From NCBI RefSeq assembly GCF_040183065.1, contig NC_091125.1, positions 129,239,121 to 129,303,120 on the forward strand: 64,000 bases of DNA, written 5' to 3'. The DNA comes from Periplaneta americana (taxonomy: Eukaryota > Arthropoda > Insecta > Blattodea > Blattidae). The translations under genes were made by a program, and so were the position numbers. Under the pieces are notes generated by a model that did no database searches, was not told the origin of the DNA, and saw nothing but the letters and a program-made list of their open reading frames with translations. Shown here piece after piece: positions 32,947 to 43,290 of this stretch (within the stretch, counting starts at the first letter, position 1; each line of letters opens with the position of its first letter).

Positions 32947-33209
32947 TCCACTGCTGTGGAACAACGGTTAGCATGCCTGACCGTGAAACAAGCAGGCCCG
33001 GGTTCAAATCCCGGTTGGGACAAGTTACCAGGTTGAGGTTTTTCCGGGGTTTTCCCTCAATCCATTAACAGCAAATACTAGATAACTTTCTGTGCTGGAC
33101 CTTGGACTCATTTCGCCGGCATTATCACCTTCATATTATTAAGACGCTAGATAACCACAGCCGTTGATAAAGCGTCGTAAAACGACCAATTAAAAATAAT
33201 AAAAGAAAC
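32947..33209 (+). mobile_element. SINE-1 copy
   Basis: Head TCCACTGCTGTGGAACAACG, B box GGGTTCAAATCCCGG, body AAGTTACCAGGTTGAGG and end AAGCGTCGTAAAACGACC plus an A-rich tail. Imperfect TSD ATGGCGGTTAA (32936-32946) / ATGGCAGTTAA (33210-33220), 10 of 11. Confidence 0.88.
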
Positions 33210-33412
33210 ATGGCAGTTAAGGCAGAACTTGATTAACAAAAGACAAGAAATCACTCCAAGCCTGAACAAGAGCGATGTAAATTTTCCAGTGCCTGCGGAG
33301 AATCGACCTAGATCCACAGGATCGCAACTACTTGCACCGTAACTCGTTATTGGTAAGCTAAGTGCAAAACCACTTGTTCATACACGTCACGAGGAATGCT
33401 CCTCAGTCAGAA

Positions 33413-33442
33413 CATGGTGGAAACATAGTAAAGGTGTGGGAC
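33413..33442 (+). repeat. P-like element left TIR
   Basis: 30 bp, CATGGTGGAAACATAGTAAA then GGTGTGGGAC, directly preceded by TSD AGTCAGAA. Begins CATG like the Drosophila P TIR. Confidence 0.95.
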
Positions 33443-33834
33443 TGCGCATGCTGTTGCGATAGCGGCCGAGGCGTGTGACGTCATCTTTACTGCAGACAGC
33501 GATCGCAGCTCATTGCGTTGAGTACATTTTCTTTAATAAACCTAACTAGACATTAATTACAATACATAATTTGAACTGATTGTTGCCAATGTTATTCATA
33601 TCCTTTTCATTGTGCGTTTAAGTTCATGTACTCTTTAAAGAGTTATGAATAAAATTTAAAACACATATAAAAAATTAACAGTAATAGCTTAAAAGTCGCT
33701 CCCTCAAATCTGCCGTCCTAGACAGCTGCTTAGTCTGCCGAGGCCTAAATACGCCCCTGATTGCATGTAGGTTACTGTACCTATTAACTTTCTTTCACTT
33801 CAGCGCAATAGGAGCATCCAGCACTAATGTAACA

Positions 33835-36025
33835 ATGGAAAATCGCGGAGCCACTGAGTCTACTGTCACAGAGGAATGCCAAATACTAAGAATTAGAAGA
33901 GAAGAATTACTCTCTAGAAACGAGGATTAAGGAATTGACAGCTGCCAACAGGAAACATGAAGAAGAAAAAAGAAAATTACATGAGGATGTAATTTCATTG
34001 AAAAACATTAGACAAACAGAAGTTAAATCTAAAGTGGCTGAAATTTTGAAACCATTTTTCACTCTTGGGCAAATTGATGCTCTTTTGAATAAAAAGCATA
34101 GGGTGAAATGGTCTGTAGAAGATTACGGTACTGCAATAACACTTCGAAACCTAAGTCTAAAAACATACCGATACTTAAGAACAAAATTAAATTACCCGTT
34201 ACCTGATTTGTCAACTCTGAGAAAATGGGCAGTAAAACAATTATCGCTTGAGGAAGGGGTACTTCATGATGTCTTAAAATTAATGAAGGCGAGAGCTACA
34301 AATATGTCGGAGTTAGATCGTGTAACAGTATTAGCATTTGAAGAAATGTATTTAAATGAGGAGGTTTCTTTTGACAGTAGGGAAGAACAAATAATTGGAC
34401 CTCATAAGGCAGTGCAGGTTGTTTTTGCACGTGGTTTGTTTGCAAGGTGGAAGCAGCCCGTATACTATAAATATGATCAGACAATGACAAAAGAAATCTT
34501 AACAGACATAATTTGCCAGTTAGAAGGCAGTGGTTTTCAAGTTGTGGCCACAGTTAGCGATTTAGGTGGAAGTAACAGAAAATTGTGGCGTGATTTGAAA
34601 ATTTCTACCAAACTAAATTTGCAGTTTTCCTAATCCAAATGATTCAACTCGAGAAATATTTGTTTTTTCAGACGCTCCACATTTTTTGAAATTACACAGG
34701 AATCACTTTCTAGATCATGGTTTCAACTTGAACGGATTGAACATTTCATCAGAACCAATTCATGAACTTTTACGTGCATCCTCGTCCTCTGATACAAAAT
34801 TAGCTTACAAGTTAACTCCGTTACACTTAAGTATCCGTGGTACCCAAAGACAAAAAGTTAGTTTGGCAGCACAATTATTTTCCAACAGAGTTGCAAAGGC
34901 TTTGAAATGGTGTGGTGAAAACGAGCTGTTGAGATCAAATGAATGGAAAGAAACTTCAAAGGCAAAAAAATTAACTAATGATTGGTTTGATTTATTTCAT
35001 ACCGTTTCTAAATTCGGTACCCACCGTGGGCTGCATAGTTACGGAATAAACCTTCAAGATCAGAATATTATACTCTCAGAAATGAATGACGTCATGACCA
35101 CAGTTAAAGTAGGAGGAGCAAACAGGAAATTACCTTATCAGGAGGGGATTATAATAAATAATAAATCATTAACATTGTTGTATGAGGCAATGAGGTACAA
35201 GTACAAAATTGAATACATCATCACAAGAAAACTTAACCAAGAGCTGGTATAAAACTTTTTTTCGGAAATTAGAAGCATGGGTAGAACAAACGATCATCCC
35301 TCTGCTTTAGATTTTAAACATAGACTGAAGTGGTACATACTAGGTCGAAATCCATTATCTCAGTTTTGTGAGAACAAAAACACCTCCGATTTGCTTTCGG
35401 AAGAAGAGGCATTAATAGTGGGTCCTAATACAAGCCAATCAGAAGTCAATGATAATCTGCAGAAAGAACTATGTGCAACGGCAGAATTTCTTAAAGGCAT
35501 TCTGAAACCGGTTAAATTTACCAACGATCGAGATCCTGAAGAAAATATAGGCCTCCCAGAAAAAATATATGAAATCTCTGCAAGACAGCGGATATCCCAG
35601 GAAGGATTAAAATATATTGCAGGATATGCTGCATCAAAACATATGGAGCAATACCCGAATCTTGGAATTCCCACAAAATTGTCAACTTCTGCTAATCAAA
35701 AAGACTGGATTACTACAGTGTCCCGTGGAAACTTAATTCTCCCTTCTAAGGATCTACAATTGGTTGCCATGCTTATTGAAGTATATTCTCAGATGTGCAC
35801 GGAGATTCTGTTTCTCATGAGAAATTTATAATAAAAAAGACTGTAAATTTGGTTAATTCTGCCATGAAAAACGAAGCAGAAATCAGTTCTTCTCTTCCGC
35901 CAGAAGTAATTACGACATTGGTTAGAACAAGAACATTTATTAGAATTAAAGAAATTAATAAAATAATAAAAATGTCTGGAATTTCAAAGAGAAATATTAT
36001 AAAGAAAATGAAAAAGATTGCATAA
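33835..36025 (+). pseudogene. P-element (THAP9-like) transposase, inactivated
   Basis: Read in order: MENRGATESTVTEECQIL at 33835, a frame break near 33888, a coiled-coil-like KELTAANRKHEEEKRKLHED, an HTH-like region, then the RNase H-like domain with LAFEEMYLNEEVSFD (34331), IGPHKAVQVVFARGLFARWK and VVATVSDLGGSNRKLWRD (34547). A frameshift near 34628 leads to SDAPHFLKLHRNHFLDHGFN, LTPLHLSIRGTQRQKVSLAA, KTSxxGTHRGLHSYG-type sequence and ITRKLNQEL, then a TAA at 35250-35252, NFFSEIRSMG and DFKHRLKWYILGRNP. A last frameshift near 35797 precedes the C-terminal HGDSVSHEKFIIKK and VITTLVRTRTFIR; stop at 36025. The family matches P transposase/THAP9 throughout. No N-terminal THAP zinc finger is visible; an acceptor-like TTTCTTTCACTTCAG ends at 33803, so an upstream exon may have been lost. 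P transposases bind GTP and cut DNA at the TIRs. Confidence 0.92.
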
Positions 36026-36769
36026 GAATAAGTATTTACTTAACAGAGTGGGATTTATAATGGTGAAATTATATTATGTCGTGTGTGGAATAATAAGGTA
36101 AATAATGTAGTAGACTATATTATGTCTCCAATAGCCTGAATATATAAAAATATTTGTTTACTATAATGACAAATTATTCCAAGAAATTCATATACATATG
36201 TTAATGAAGATTTCAAAAGTATTTGAATTCATATACAAAATAATGTACGTTATAAATAACTGTATAGATCTAAGTATGTATATATTTATTACACATTGTA
36301 TTGTAATTATTATAAAACCACGTGTAGGCCTATATTACAGAAGTCAATATTATTAATGACACACTGCCATATCACATTGTTTCTTGAAACTTGAGTTTAA
36401 TATGTAATAGATCATAATTTTATTACGTTATCATTTCAAGGTAGTTCCTATTGTACTTGAATTCATGTGTAATATAATTTGTGTGATATATGGGCCTAAT
36501 TTTGTGCATATTTGTAGCATAATGTATTATAATTATTATAAAAGTACGTGTATATTACAGAAGGCAATTACATTATTTCTTGACTCTTGAATTTAATTTA
36601 TTGTTCACTATTTTATAATGTTATCACTTCAAGATAGACCCTATTATAGCCTATACTGTCAATATTTACTGAATACACAAACCATGAGTTTTATTTATTC
36701 ATTTAAATCTATGGACGCAGATCTAACCATCAACAATCTGTTATGTTGACTGTGTCATTCGAGTGCGGC
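36026..36769. other. P-like element 3' noncoding region with a ~226-bp direct duplication
   Basis: A/T-rich. TGTAATTATTATAAAA ... TATTACAGAAG and the following ~130 bp at about 36300-36450 recur at about 36525-36660 with substitutions. No coding potential. Confidence 0.7.
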
Positions 36770-36820
36770 CTGCAGTAAAGGTGACGTCATGCGCAGACTG
36801 AACGAAAACACGCACAGCTT

Positions 36821-36850
36821 GTCCCACACCTCTACTATGTTTCCACCATG
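36821..36850 (-). repeat. P-like element right TIR
   Basis: The complement reads CATGGTGGAAACATAGTAGA then GGTGTGGGAC, differing from the left TIR at one base. TSD AGTCAGAA follows at 36851. Confidence 0.95.
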
Positions 36851-36858
36851 AGTCAGAA

Positions 36859-37356
36859 TACATCCATATGTTCGAGCGCACCTTCTCGGCGGCCGCTCTG
36901 ACGTCATGTTAGCCACGAGGCAGTGATTGTGATTACGCCTCGGCCACCAATTTTCTGCAGCGGCCATCAACAAGTAATTGCCCATTGTCCAGCATGTAGG
37001 AATGCAACTCGCGACTGCGACACGTAACGGCAACATTTAGACGTCTCACTCGCCTAATCGAAGCTGCGGAGGTGTACAATCACGGCAAACAAGGCCGACT
37101 ATGCCCACATGTTTTACAAATAACGACTTCGGAGTTTTGAATAACGTTATTTGTTAGCATTTTCTAGCTATTCAGCAGCAGATTCTCGGTACGGAAAGAT
37201 TTGTGGATTTCTTGTATTCGTTTTATGTTGTCTGAAGCGATGGACTTGTACTATTCTCTTGTGAATGTCTAGTGTTGGTTCAGAATCATTGTAAAAGAAA
37301 TACAATATGAGAGGCCAATATGAATATGATTATGTGATCACCATGAGCATAATAAT
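36859..37356. other. No gene seen
   Basis: GC-richer around 36880-37030, with frames on the minus strand but nothing recognisable; includes CGGCGGCCGCTCTGACGTCA. Confidence 0.35.
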
Positions 37357-37990
37357 TATTAATTGATATTGGAGAAGAAAAATTCGCTCCGGCGCCGGGG
37401 ATCGAACCCGGGTCCTTGGTTCTACGTACCAGGCGCACTCACCATTGAGCTACGCCGAAGTCCAGTCCACAGCACCGGATCGAACTCTCCTCCTCCAGTG
37501 TTTTTCCCTTTGTGGCCTCACTCCAACTTGGGCATACAGTATATGTTGACATTTTATTAAGTTAATTGCCATTATGCAAGGAGCTCACTGAGTTGAGTGA
37601 CTTGGTGGCCGGGATTCCACAGTAAGATAATTGTTACCATAACAGATATATTCTGTAGGACCAATAAAATAATAATCTTTAGAAAATTCTTCTAGCAACA
37701 GTGCATATTTCTGTACAGAATACTGTGAATATTACTGTATAATCCCGGCCACTAAGTCACTCAACTGAGTGCGCTCCTTGTATAATGGCAGTTGACTTAA
37801 TAAAATGTCAACATACATGCCCAACTTGGAGTCAAACCACAAAGGGAAAAACACTGGAGGAGGGGAGTTCGTCCCGGTGCTGTGGATTGGACTTCGGCGT
37901 AGCTCAATGGTGAGAGCGCTTGGTACATAGAACCAAGGACCCGGGTTCGATCCTCGGCGCCGGAACGAATTTTTCTCCTCCAATATTAAT
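37357..37990. repeat. Long inverted repeat of two tRNA-like SINE units
   Basis: Left arm 37357-37625 and right arm about 37740-37990 are reverse complements over ~255 bp, with a ~115-bp centre. Each arm holds a tRNA-like head: on the right, GGCGTAGCTCAATGGTGAGA, a CTTGGT/ACCAAG stem and CCCGGGTTCGATCCTCGG; on the left the same reading on the minus strand. The D-arm, anticodon-stem and T-arm are all foldable, but U33 is replaced and no terminator follows. A transcript through it would fold into a long hairpin. Confidence 0.85.
37629..37686 (+). repeat. Direct repeat ATTGTTACCATAACAG... copy 1
   Basis: 58 bp (ATTGTTACCATAACAGATAT, then ATTCTGTAGGACCAATAAAA and TAATAATCTTTAGAAAA) repeated directly at about 37989-38047 and in inverted orientation at about 42667-42705. 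It sits in the centre of the inverted repeat and again at its right edge. Confidence 0.85.
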
Positions 37991-38047
37991 TGTTACCATA
38001 ACAGATATATTCTGTAGGACCAATAAAATAATAATCTTTAGAAAATA
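37989..38047 (+). repeat. Direct repeat ATTGTTACCATAACAG... copy 2
   Basis: Near-identical to 37629-37686, joined here to the SINE end CTCCTCCAATATTA. The third copy at 42667-42705 is likewise joined to TCCTCCAATATTA, so this junction is probably the native order. Confidence 0.85.
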
Positions 38048-38621
38048 ATAATTATTATTTGAGAGAAGTATCCACTGTGTGTCTATTATGATGTTGCTCT
38101 TGGATTTTGTAATCATGTTTACTTTTTAGTTTTCAAAGTTTCGGAACTACATAACGGCTTTACCTGCAGATTTATACTTATCACACTGTCAGATGGTTCC
38201 ACTGATATATTATTTATTACTCAGTCTTTATTTTCAAAACATAATGAAAGGAAAAAAACATCTTAGACAAAAAATAAATAAGGATCCAGAACGGAGAACT
38301 CTCAAGAGAATACAAATAACGAAACTTGTGATGTAAGAATTCAGTGACGACGATTGATGATATGAGAGCAATGAAGATGACTGGAAATATGAATTCTGCA
38401 ACAGAAGATATTATTCTGAACTTTCTTCCAAAAAGGGGAACTGAATTTGTTGTCAGAGTTGCAAGGCTTCGTACCACGAGTGTTCTGTTGGAACAGAAGG
38501 AAGAAAGTAGTTTGTTTGCTGTCGGTATGTGTAGAAGATTTTAGTAGACACAGTGATAAAAGCGACCATTTTTTTTTTTCATTTATGTTTGCTGTTCATT
38601 TTTTTATATGATTAGACCTGA
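38048..38621. other. Unassigned; open frames on both strands
   Basis: A plus frame 38344-38544 (with NSATEDIILNFLPKRGTEF, GTATGT donor-like site after it) and an overlapping minus frame 38217-38477 are both open. The plus frame looks more protein-like, but I cannot name it and no acceptor is clear. Confidence 0.3.
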
Positions 38622-39836
38622 TTGTTTATTGAAGGTAATTATCCAGTATTGAAGTAAAATTTATTTTAAAAGTAATATTTTCTAATTTTATTTCGTATTA
38701 TTCATATTGCCCCACAATACATCCAAATTACCTCACATTTTAAAAATCTTTTACAACTTTGCAGGTAAATGGGATAGCTCAATTGTGACTTCAATTACGG
38801 TTATTTTCATTCTAAAAAAGTCTATTATTTGTTTGAAGTTAATTATCCAGTATTGAAGTAAAATTTATTTTGAAAGCAATATTTTATAATTTTATTTCGT
38901 ATTATTCATATTGCCCCACAATATATCCAAATTACCTCACATTTTAAAAATCTTTTACAACTTTGCAGGTAAATGGGATAGCTCAATTGTGACTTCAATT
39001 ACGGTTATTTTCATTCTAAAAAAGTCTATTATTTGTTTGAAGTTAATTATCCAGTATTGAAGTAAAATTTATTTTGAAAGCAATATTTTATAATTTTATT
39101 TCGTATTATTCATATTGCCCCACAATATATCCAAATTACCTCACATTTTTTAAATCTTTTACAACTTTGGAGATAAATGGGATAGCTCAATTGTGACTTC
39201 AATTACGGTTTTTTCATTCTAAAAAAGTCTATTATTTATTTGAAGTTAATTATCCAGTATTGAAGTAAAATTTATTTTGAAAGTAATGTTTTCTAATTTT
39301 ATTTCGTATTATTCATATTGCCCTACAATATATCCAAATTACACCATATTTTTAAAATCCTGTATAACTTTGCAAGTAAATGGGATAGCTCAATTGTGAC
39401 TTCAATTACGGTTATTTTCATTCTAAAAAAAGTCTATTATTTATTTGAAGTTAATTATCCAGTATTTAAGTAAATTTTATTTTGAAAGTAATATTTTCTA
39501 ATTTTATTTCGTATTATTCATATTGCCCCACAATATAACCAAATTACATCACATTTTTGTAATCCTGTATAACTTTGCAAGTAAACGGGATAGCTCAATT
39601 GTGACTTCAATTGCGGTTATTTTCATTCTAAAAAAAGTCTATTATTTATTTGAAGTTAATTATCCAGTATTGAAGTAAAATTTATTTTTAAAGTAATATT
39701 TTCTAATTTTATTTCGTATTATTCATATTGCTCCACAATATATTCAAATTACCCCACATTTTCAAAATCTTGTACAACTTTGCATGTAAAAGGGATAGTT
39801 CAATTTATATTGTGATTTCAATTCTGCAGTGTTTGG
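38622..39836. repeat. Satellite, ~204-bp unit, ~6 copies
   Basis: Landmark CCAGTATTGAAGTAAAATTT recurs at 38643, 38847, 39051, 39253, 39459 (one T variant) and 39663, periods 202-206. Units also share ATTGCCCCACAATATATCC and GATAGCTCAATTGTGACTTC. Copies 2 and 3 are nearly identical, the outer ones more diverged. Noncoding. The last unit is split by a MITE. Confidence 0.96.
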
Positions 39837-40047
39837 GAAAAGTGACATGAGTCAGTTTCCACAAACCTTTTTTGATAATTTATTGACAAATTACGGAACA
39901 TCTGCTCGCTTGGAAAAAAATACATAAGTATTTCTCCCATTACAATAATTCATACATAAAAAAAATCAAATCGACATAAACCAGTGTAAGTTGTCAATAA
40001 ATTATCAAAAAAAGTTTGTGAAAACTGACTTTTCCCAAGCACTGCAG
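39824..40047. mobile_element. Foldback MITE inside the satellite
   Basis: Arms of about 65 bp: CTGCAGTGTTTGGGAAAAGT and AACCTTTTTTGATAATTTAT at left, with the complement at right (TTATCAAAAAAAGTTTGTGA ... CACTGCAG). AATT at 39820-39823 and 40048-40051 could be the TSD; both flanks match the satellite unit TTCAATTACGGTTATTTTC, which resumes as AATTACAGTTATTTTC. Confidence 0.88.
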
Positions 40048-40051
40048 AATT

Positions 40052-41062
40052 ACAGTTATTTTCTTTAAACACGTAAGTATAACAGTGCATATTAATATTA
40101 ATGATAATGTGAGTATATTTCAAGAAAAATGTTAAAATGACTTAAATTATTCAAATTACCCCGCTTTATTTATTTATTATTTTTATTTATTTATTTTATT
40201 TACTTATTTATATCTTTATTTATGGACGATATTCTCGTATATTTCAATGGAGGTATTCATGGCCGCTGAGGTGACATGGTAACTGTGGTATTTGCTGATT
40301 AATCATAGTGCACCTGCCCCTAAATTCACTTTCAACGCCACACCTCCTGCAGTATCTGTCAGTCTGCCCGCCGCTCATCGCCGATATGCGTATTGACTCC
40401 AACAGTAGTGGTTCCCATTAGGCCTGAAGTGAATTGAAATGTTTCGGATGACATTGTGTGCAGTCGGCGACCCATATCCCTCAGAGCCACACCTGCTGCG
40501 TGGCCGGCTGTCAGTGGGCTCGTAACTCGCGGCTGGACTACATTTCATCTCTCTGTAATTTTGCGTAATCCGCGTGGCGAATTGCTTCGCGTATCTGTCA
40601 TCAGGCGTGGAGTTAGTACAGCACAGGGCCAGATGTTAGATCATTTCCCTTTCTTTCCCTGTCGTAATTAGTTTCCGGATAAATGGTAGGTTACACAGAT
40701 TTATATTTAGATTCACATTACATTTGGAGTGAGGATTTGGTATCAGCAAAAAGATAAAATCGCTCTCTTGTTAAATATACAGGGAGATTATTGTACGGTA
40801 CTATGGGACTCCAGTCCGCTGCTCGCGCGGCATTCGCCGGTAGCTTATCAGCGTCTGCCTTGCATTTCATACGCGCTCCGTTGCACAGCGTAATAACCTC
40901 CCGTTATTATATATATAGATGTATACTAGCCATGTCCGTGCACTTCCCAGGACTTGCTACAAACAAATATAATTTTTTTCTCAGCATAGCTCAGTATGGA
41001 ATTAAACTTAAGCATGTAATTTACGAAAGGGATTAAACATTTTAATAACAACTTGTAATTAA
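40052..41062. other. Unassigned, partly GC-rich unique DNA
   Basis: 40160-40222 is TTTA-rich. From 40240 to 40680 base composition rises toward 50% GC with no repeat signature; this could hold regulatory DNA or an unrecognised exon. The 71-codon plus frame at 40456 resembles nothing I know. Confidence 0.3.
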
Positions 41063-42198
41063 GACCGTGACATTGGTATATTTGTATAGGTTTCAGGTCG
41101 ATTGAAGGTGAACACAAGACGCCGGACGTGTTTCAAGTACAGCCAGCGGAAGCGAAATTGAAACACGCCTAAGCAAGCACTTTCCGTGTTTTGTAGCCTA
41201 TACGATTATTGGGTATTATAAAATCAAGACAATACAATCATTGTGTATAAGAGTAAAAGGAGTCATACAGATGTTTGACGGAAACAGTCCAACTTCCATA
41301 AGTAATGCCCAAACTCTTCTTGGTGACCCAAATATTAAAAAACAGTGTGAATATATTTCATCTAATTTTGGATTTATCCCCTATACAATCGAAGGTCTCG
41401 AAAAGAATGGCGTGAAATTGGTGGAGCAAACTTCGATAGTAAATAATCTCATCCCAAAAAGTGAATGCTCTGCAAGATGATATAACCAAAAAGGTGTGTG
41501 CGAAAATGAACACAGTAATACAAAAAAAAAACGGTGGTTTAAATTTATTATGCAAAATTGCAAGAGTTTTGTCAGAGGACAAGTGCGATTGTTATAAACT
41601 TGATGTAGAAATGGATGATGTGAAACATTTTACATATGTGCCTTGGTTTCAGCCGATGTTAAACGCAGTTTTTCCGCATACAAGGTTATACTATCCGACA
41701 CTCGGCAGTCATTTTCATTTGAAACTTTGAAAATGAATGTTGTTGTTTATTGCAGCAGGAACAGAAACCAGGCAAACAACATGCAAGAAAAATAAGGTAC
41801 GGAATAGATGTGATAAATAAATTAATGTAACAGTTAAATATACGGAAAGCAAAATTGTACACCACATACGTTTTCGGCATTCTAAAACTGCAATGTAAAA
41901 CTCAAGAAACATCTTTTCAGACTTATGTTTTACCACATTTGTGACAATTTAAGTATGATTTACAACAATAATTATTCTCAACCTTACCAGCATTTTAGAC
42001 TTTTCAATATTAACCCTTATATAGCCTATATTGTCTTGATTTTATAACACGCAATAACCGTATACAAAACACGGAACGTGCTTGCTTAGGAGTGTGCCAA
42101 ATTCGTTCCGCTGTCTGTACTTTAAATACGTTGACTACGTTCTATTCGGCGTCGTGTATTCACCTTCAATCTAATACAAATATACCGATGTCACGGCC
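41063..42198. mobile_element. Long-TIR DNA element carrying a hAT fragment
   Basis: About 1136 bp. The outer ~170 bp are imperfect inverted repeats: GACCGTGACATTGGTATATT, GATTGAAGGTGAA, CCTAAGCAAGCAC and AAAATCAAGACAATA on the left, each found complemented in order at the right (42014-42198). Between them lies the hAT-derived frame at 41265-41700. TAATTA sits outside both ends. Long TIRs are unlike hAT elements, so the hAT piece looks internal to another kind of element. Confidence 0.75.
41265..41704 (+). pseudogene. hAT-like transposase fragment, frameshifted
   Basis: First frame: SISNAQTLLGDPNIKKQCEY, FGFIPYTIEGLEKNGVKL and ending near 41478; second frame from about 41461: LQDDITKKVCAKMNTVIQKK, GLNLLCKIARVLSEDK and MDDVKHFTYVP. 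This is the region just before the dimerisation domain in a group of arthropod hAT-like transposases (helical segment, then the FKYAP-x-TS motif, here FTYVPWF). The PLTSxDVERSFS block itself is not present. Inactive. Confidence 0.6.
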
Positions 42199-43039
42199 CT
42201 ACTTATAATTAACTTCCATTAGAATACAAAATTTTACCAAATTCCCGGTGTTTGAAGAAATTTTTAAGAAAAAACGTTTTTGGCAAGCTCTTTGGAGAGT
42301 GTTACAAATATTATTTCAACAAAGATATGCATAAAGTTACTAAAGAATGCTCGTTGACCGACAATATAACCTACGATTCATGATCTAGTCGTCTTAATAG
42401 CCGATATCTGTTTGTTGCATTGAGTCTTCAAGTTGTTGCCTTGCTGTCACTTTCTCCACGTACCTTAATAAGCTTCTGCCGCTAGGGTACACACTTCGAA
42501 TACTTCTTTTTCAATCAATCAGAGTATTACTTTCATTCGTATTTAATTTTGTGGACATGTTGCTAATGTATTAATAAAACTTCACTGAACAAAATTTCTT
42601 TTAAATTCAGGACCGTGTGACCAACAAATTTTATCTCTTAAAATTATTATGTTATTGGTCCTTACTTATTGGTCCTACAGAATATATCTGTTATGGTAAC
42701 AATTTTGTCCTCCAATATTAATTCTTAAATTTTATCTCGTTTGGTCGAATTTGAATCCGTGATTACCGCTTCTAATAGCAAGAATTGTAACCATTTAGTT
42801 ATTGTAAATAACGAAGATATACTCGCTCAGACCTTCCAAATGTCTGCTTAAACTGACAAAAAATCAATTTTTGTTGTACCTTCCTTGCACACTTGAAAAG
42901 AGAGATAGACAACTTGCAAAGTTTTCTTTCTGTTTTGGCGAGAAACGTCAGGTGAATTTTACGGAGAATTTAGTAACTTAGGAGCAAAATTCTTAAATTT
43001 AGCGTATCATTTAAATAAATTACAGCGTAAAAAAGTCGA
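42199..43039. other. No gene seen; third copy of the 37.6-kb repeat
   Basis: 42664-42725 carries TTGGTCCTACAGAATATATC and TGTTATGGTAACAATTTTG joined to TCCTCCAATATTAATTC, inverted relative to 37629 and 37989. Otherwise unique DNA. Confidence 0.5.
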
Positions 43040-43290
43040 GACAAACGCATATTGGCGTAATTATAATACGAGGAGGAACATATTATTTCATTTCACAGAA
43101 TCCAAAAGTTCAACAGCTGCTGGTATGAAACATGGCTTCAACTATGGCTTAAAACTTTACAACAAATTAATTTTTCAGAACTCTGTTTTAGCTAAAGTAC
43201 GATTAAATTTAAACTGAAAATTAAAGAAATTATTAAGAGAACTTAACGTAGGATTAAATAATTAATTGGTAAATATTAATCTTATATATT
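43040..43290 (+). pseudogene. Probable LINE protein C-terminal remnant
   Basis: Degenerate frame pieces NTRRNILFHF, YGLKLYNKL and FKLKIKEIIK resemble the NTRxxxxL ... S/GxKLYNKLP ... FKxxLKxxL end of Jockey/CR1-type LINE proteins. Several stops. The A/T-rich DNA to about 43640 may be its 3' UTR. Confidence 0.4.

Larger units (their letters stand above)
33413..36850 (+). mobile_element. P-element-like DNA transposon, 3438 bp
   Basis: Structurally complete. The 30-bp TIRs (33413-33442 and 36821-36850) match at 29 of 30 positions and start CATGGTGGAAACATAGTA. AGTCAGAA at 33405-33412 and 36851-36858 is a perfect 8-bp TSD. A second, subterminal inverted repeat, TGACGTCAYCTTTACTGCAG, lies at 33476-33495 and 36770-36789 (19 of 20). 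Eight-bp TSD, ~31-bp TIR starting CATG and inner inverted repeats are the layout of Drosophila P. The interior encodes a broken P-type transposase on the plus strand. It can be recognised as one insertion unit but not as autonomous. Confidence 0.95.

Noticed and set aside
37363..37983. Two similar 65-83-codon frames (FRRRGSNPGPWFYVP and related)
   Set aside because: Both are the antisense of the tRNA-like heads in the inverted SINE pair.
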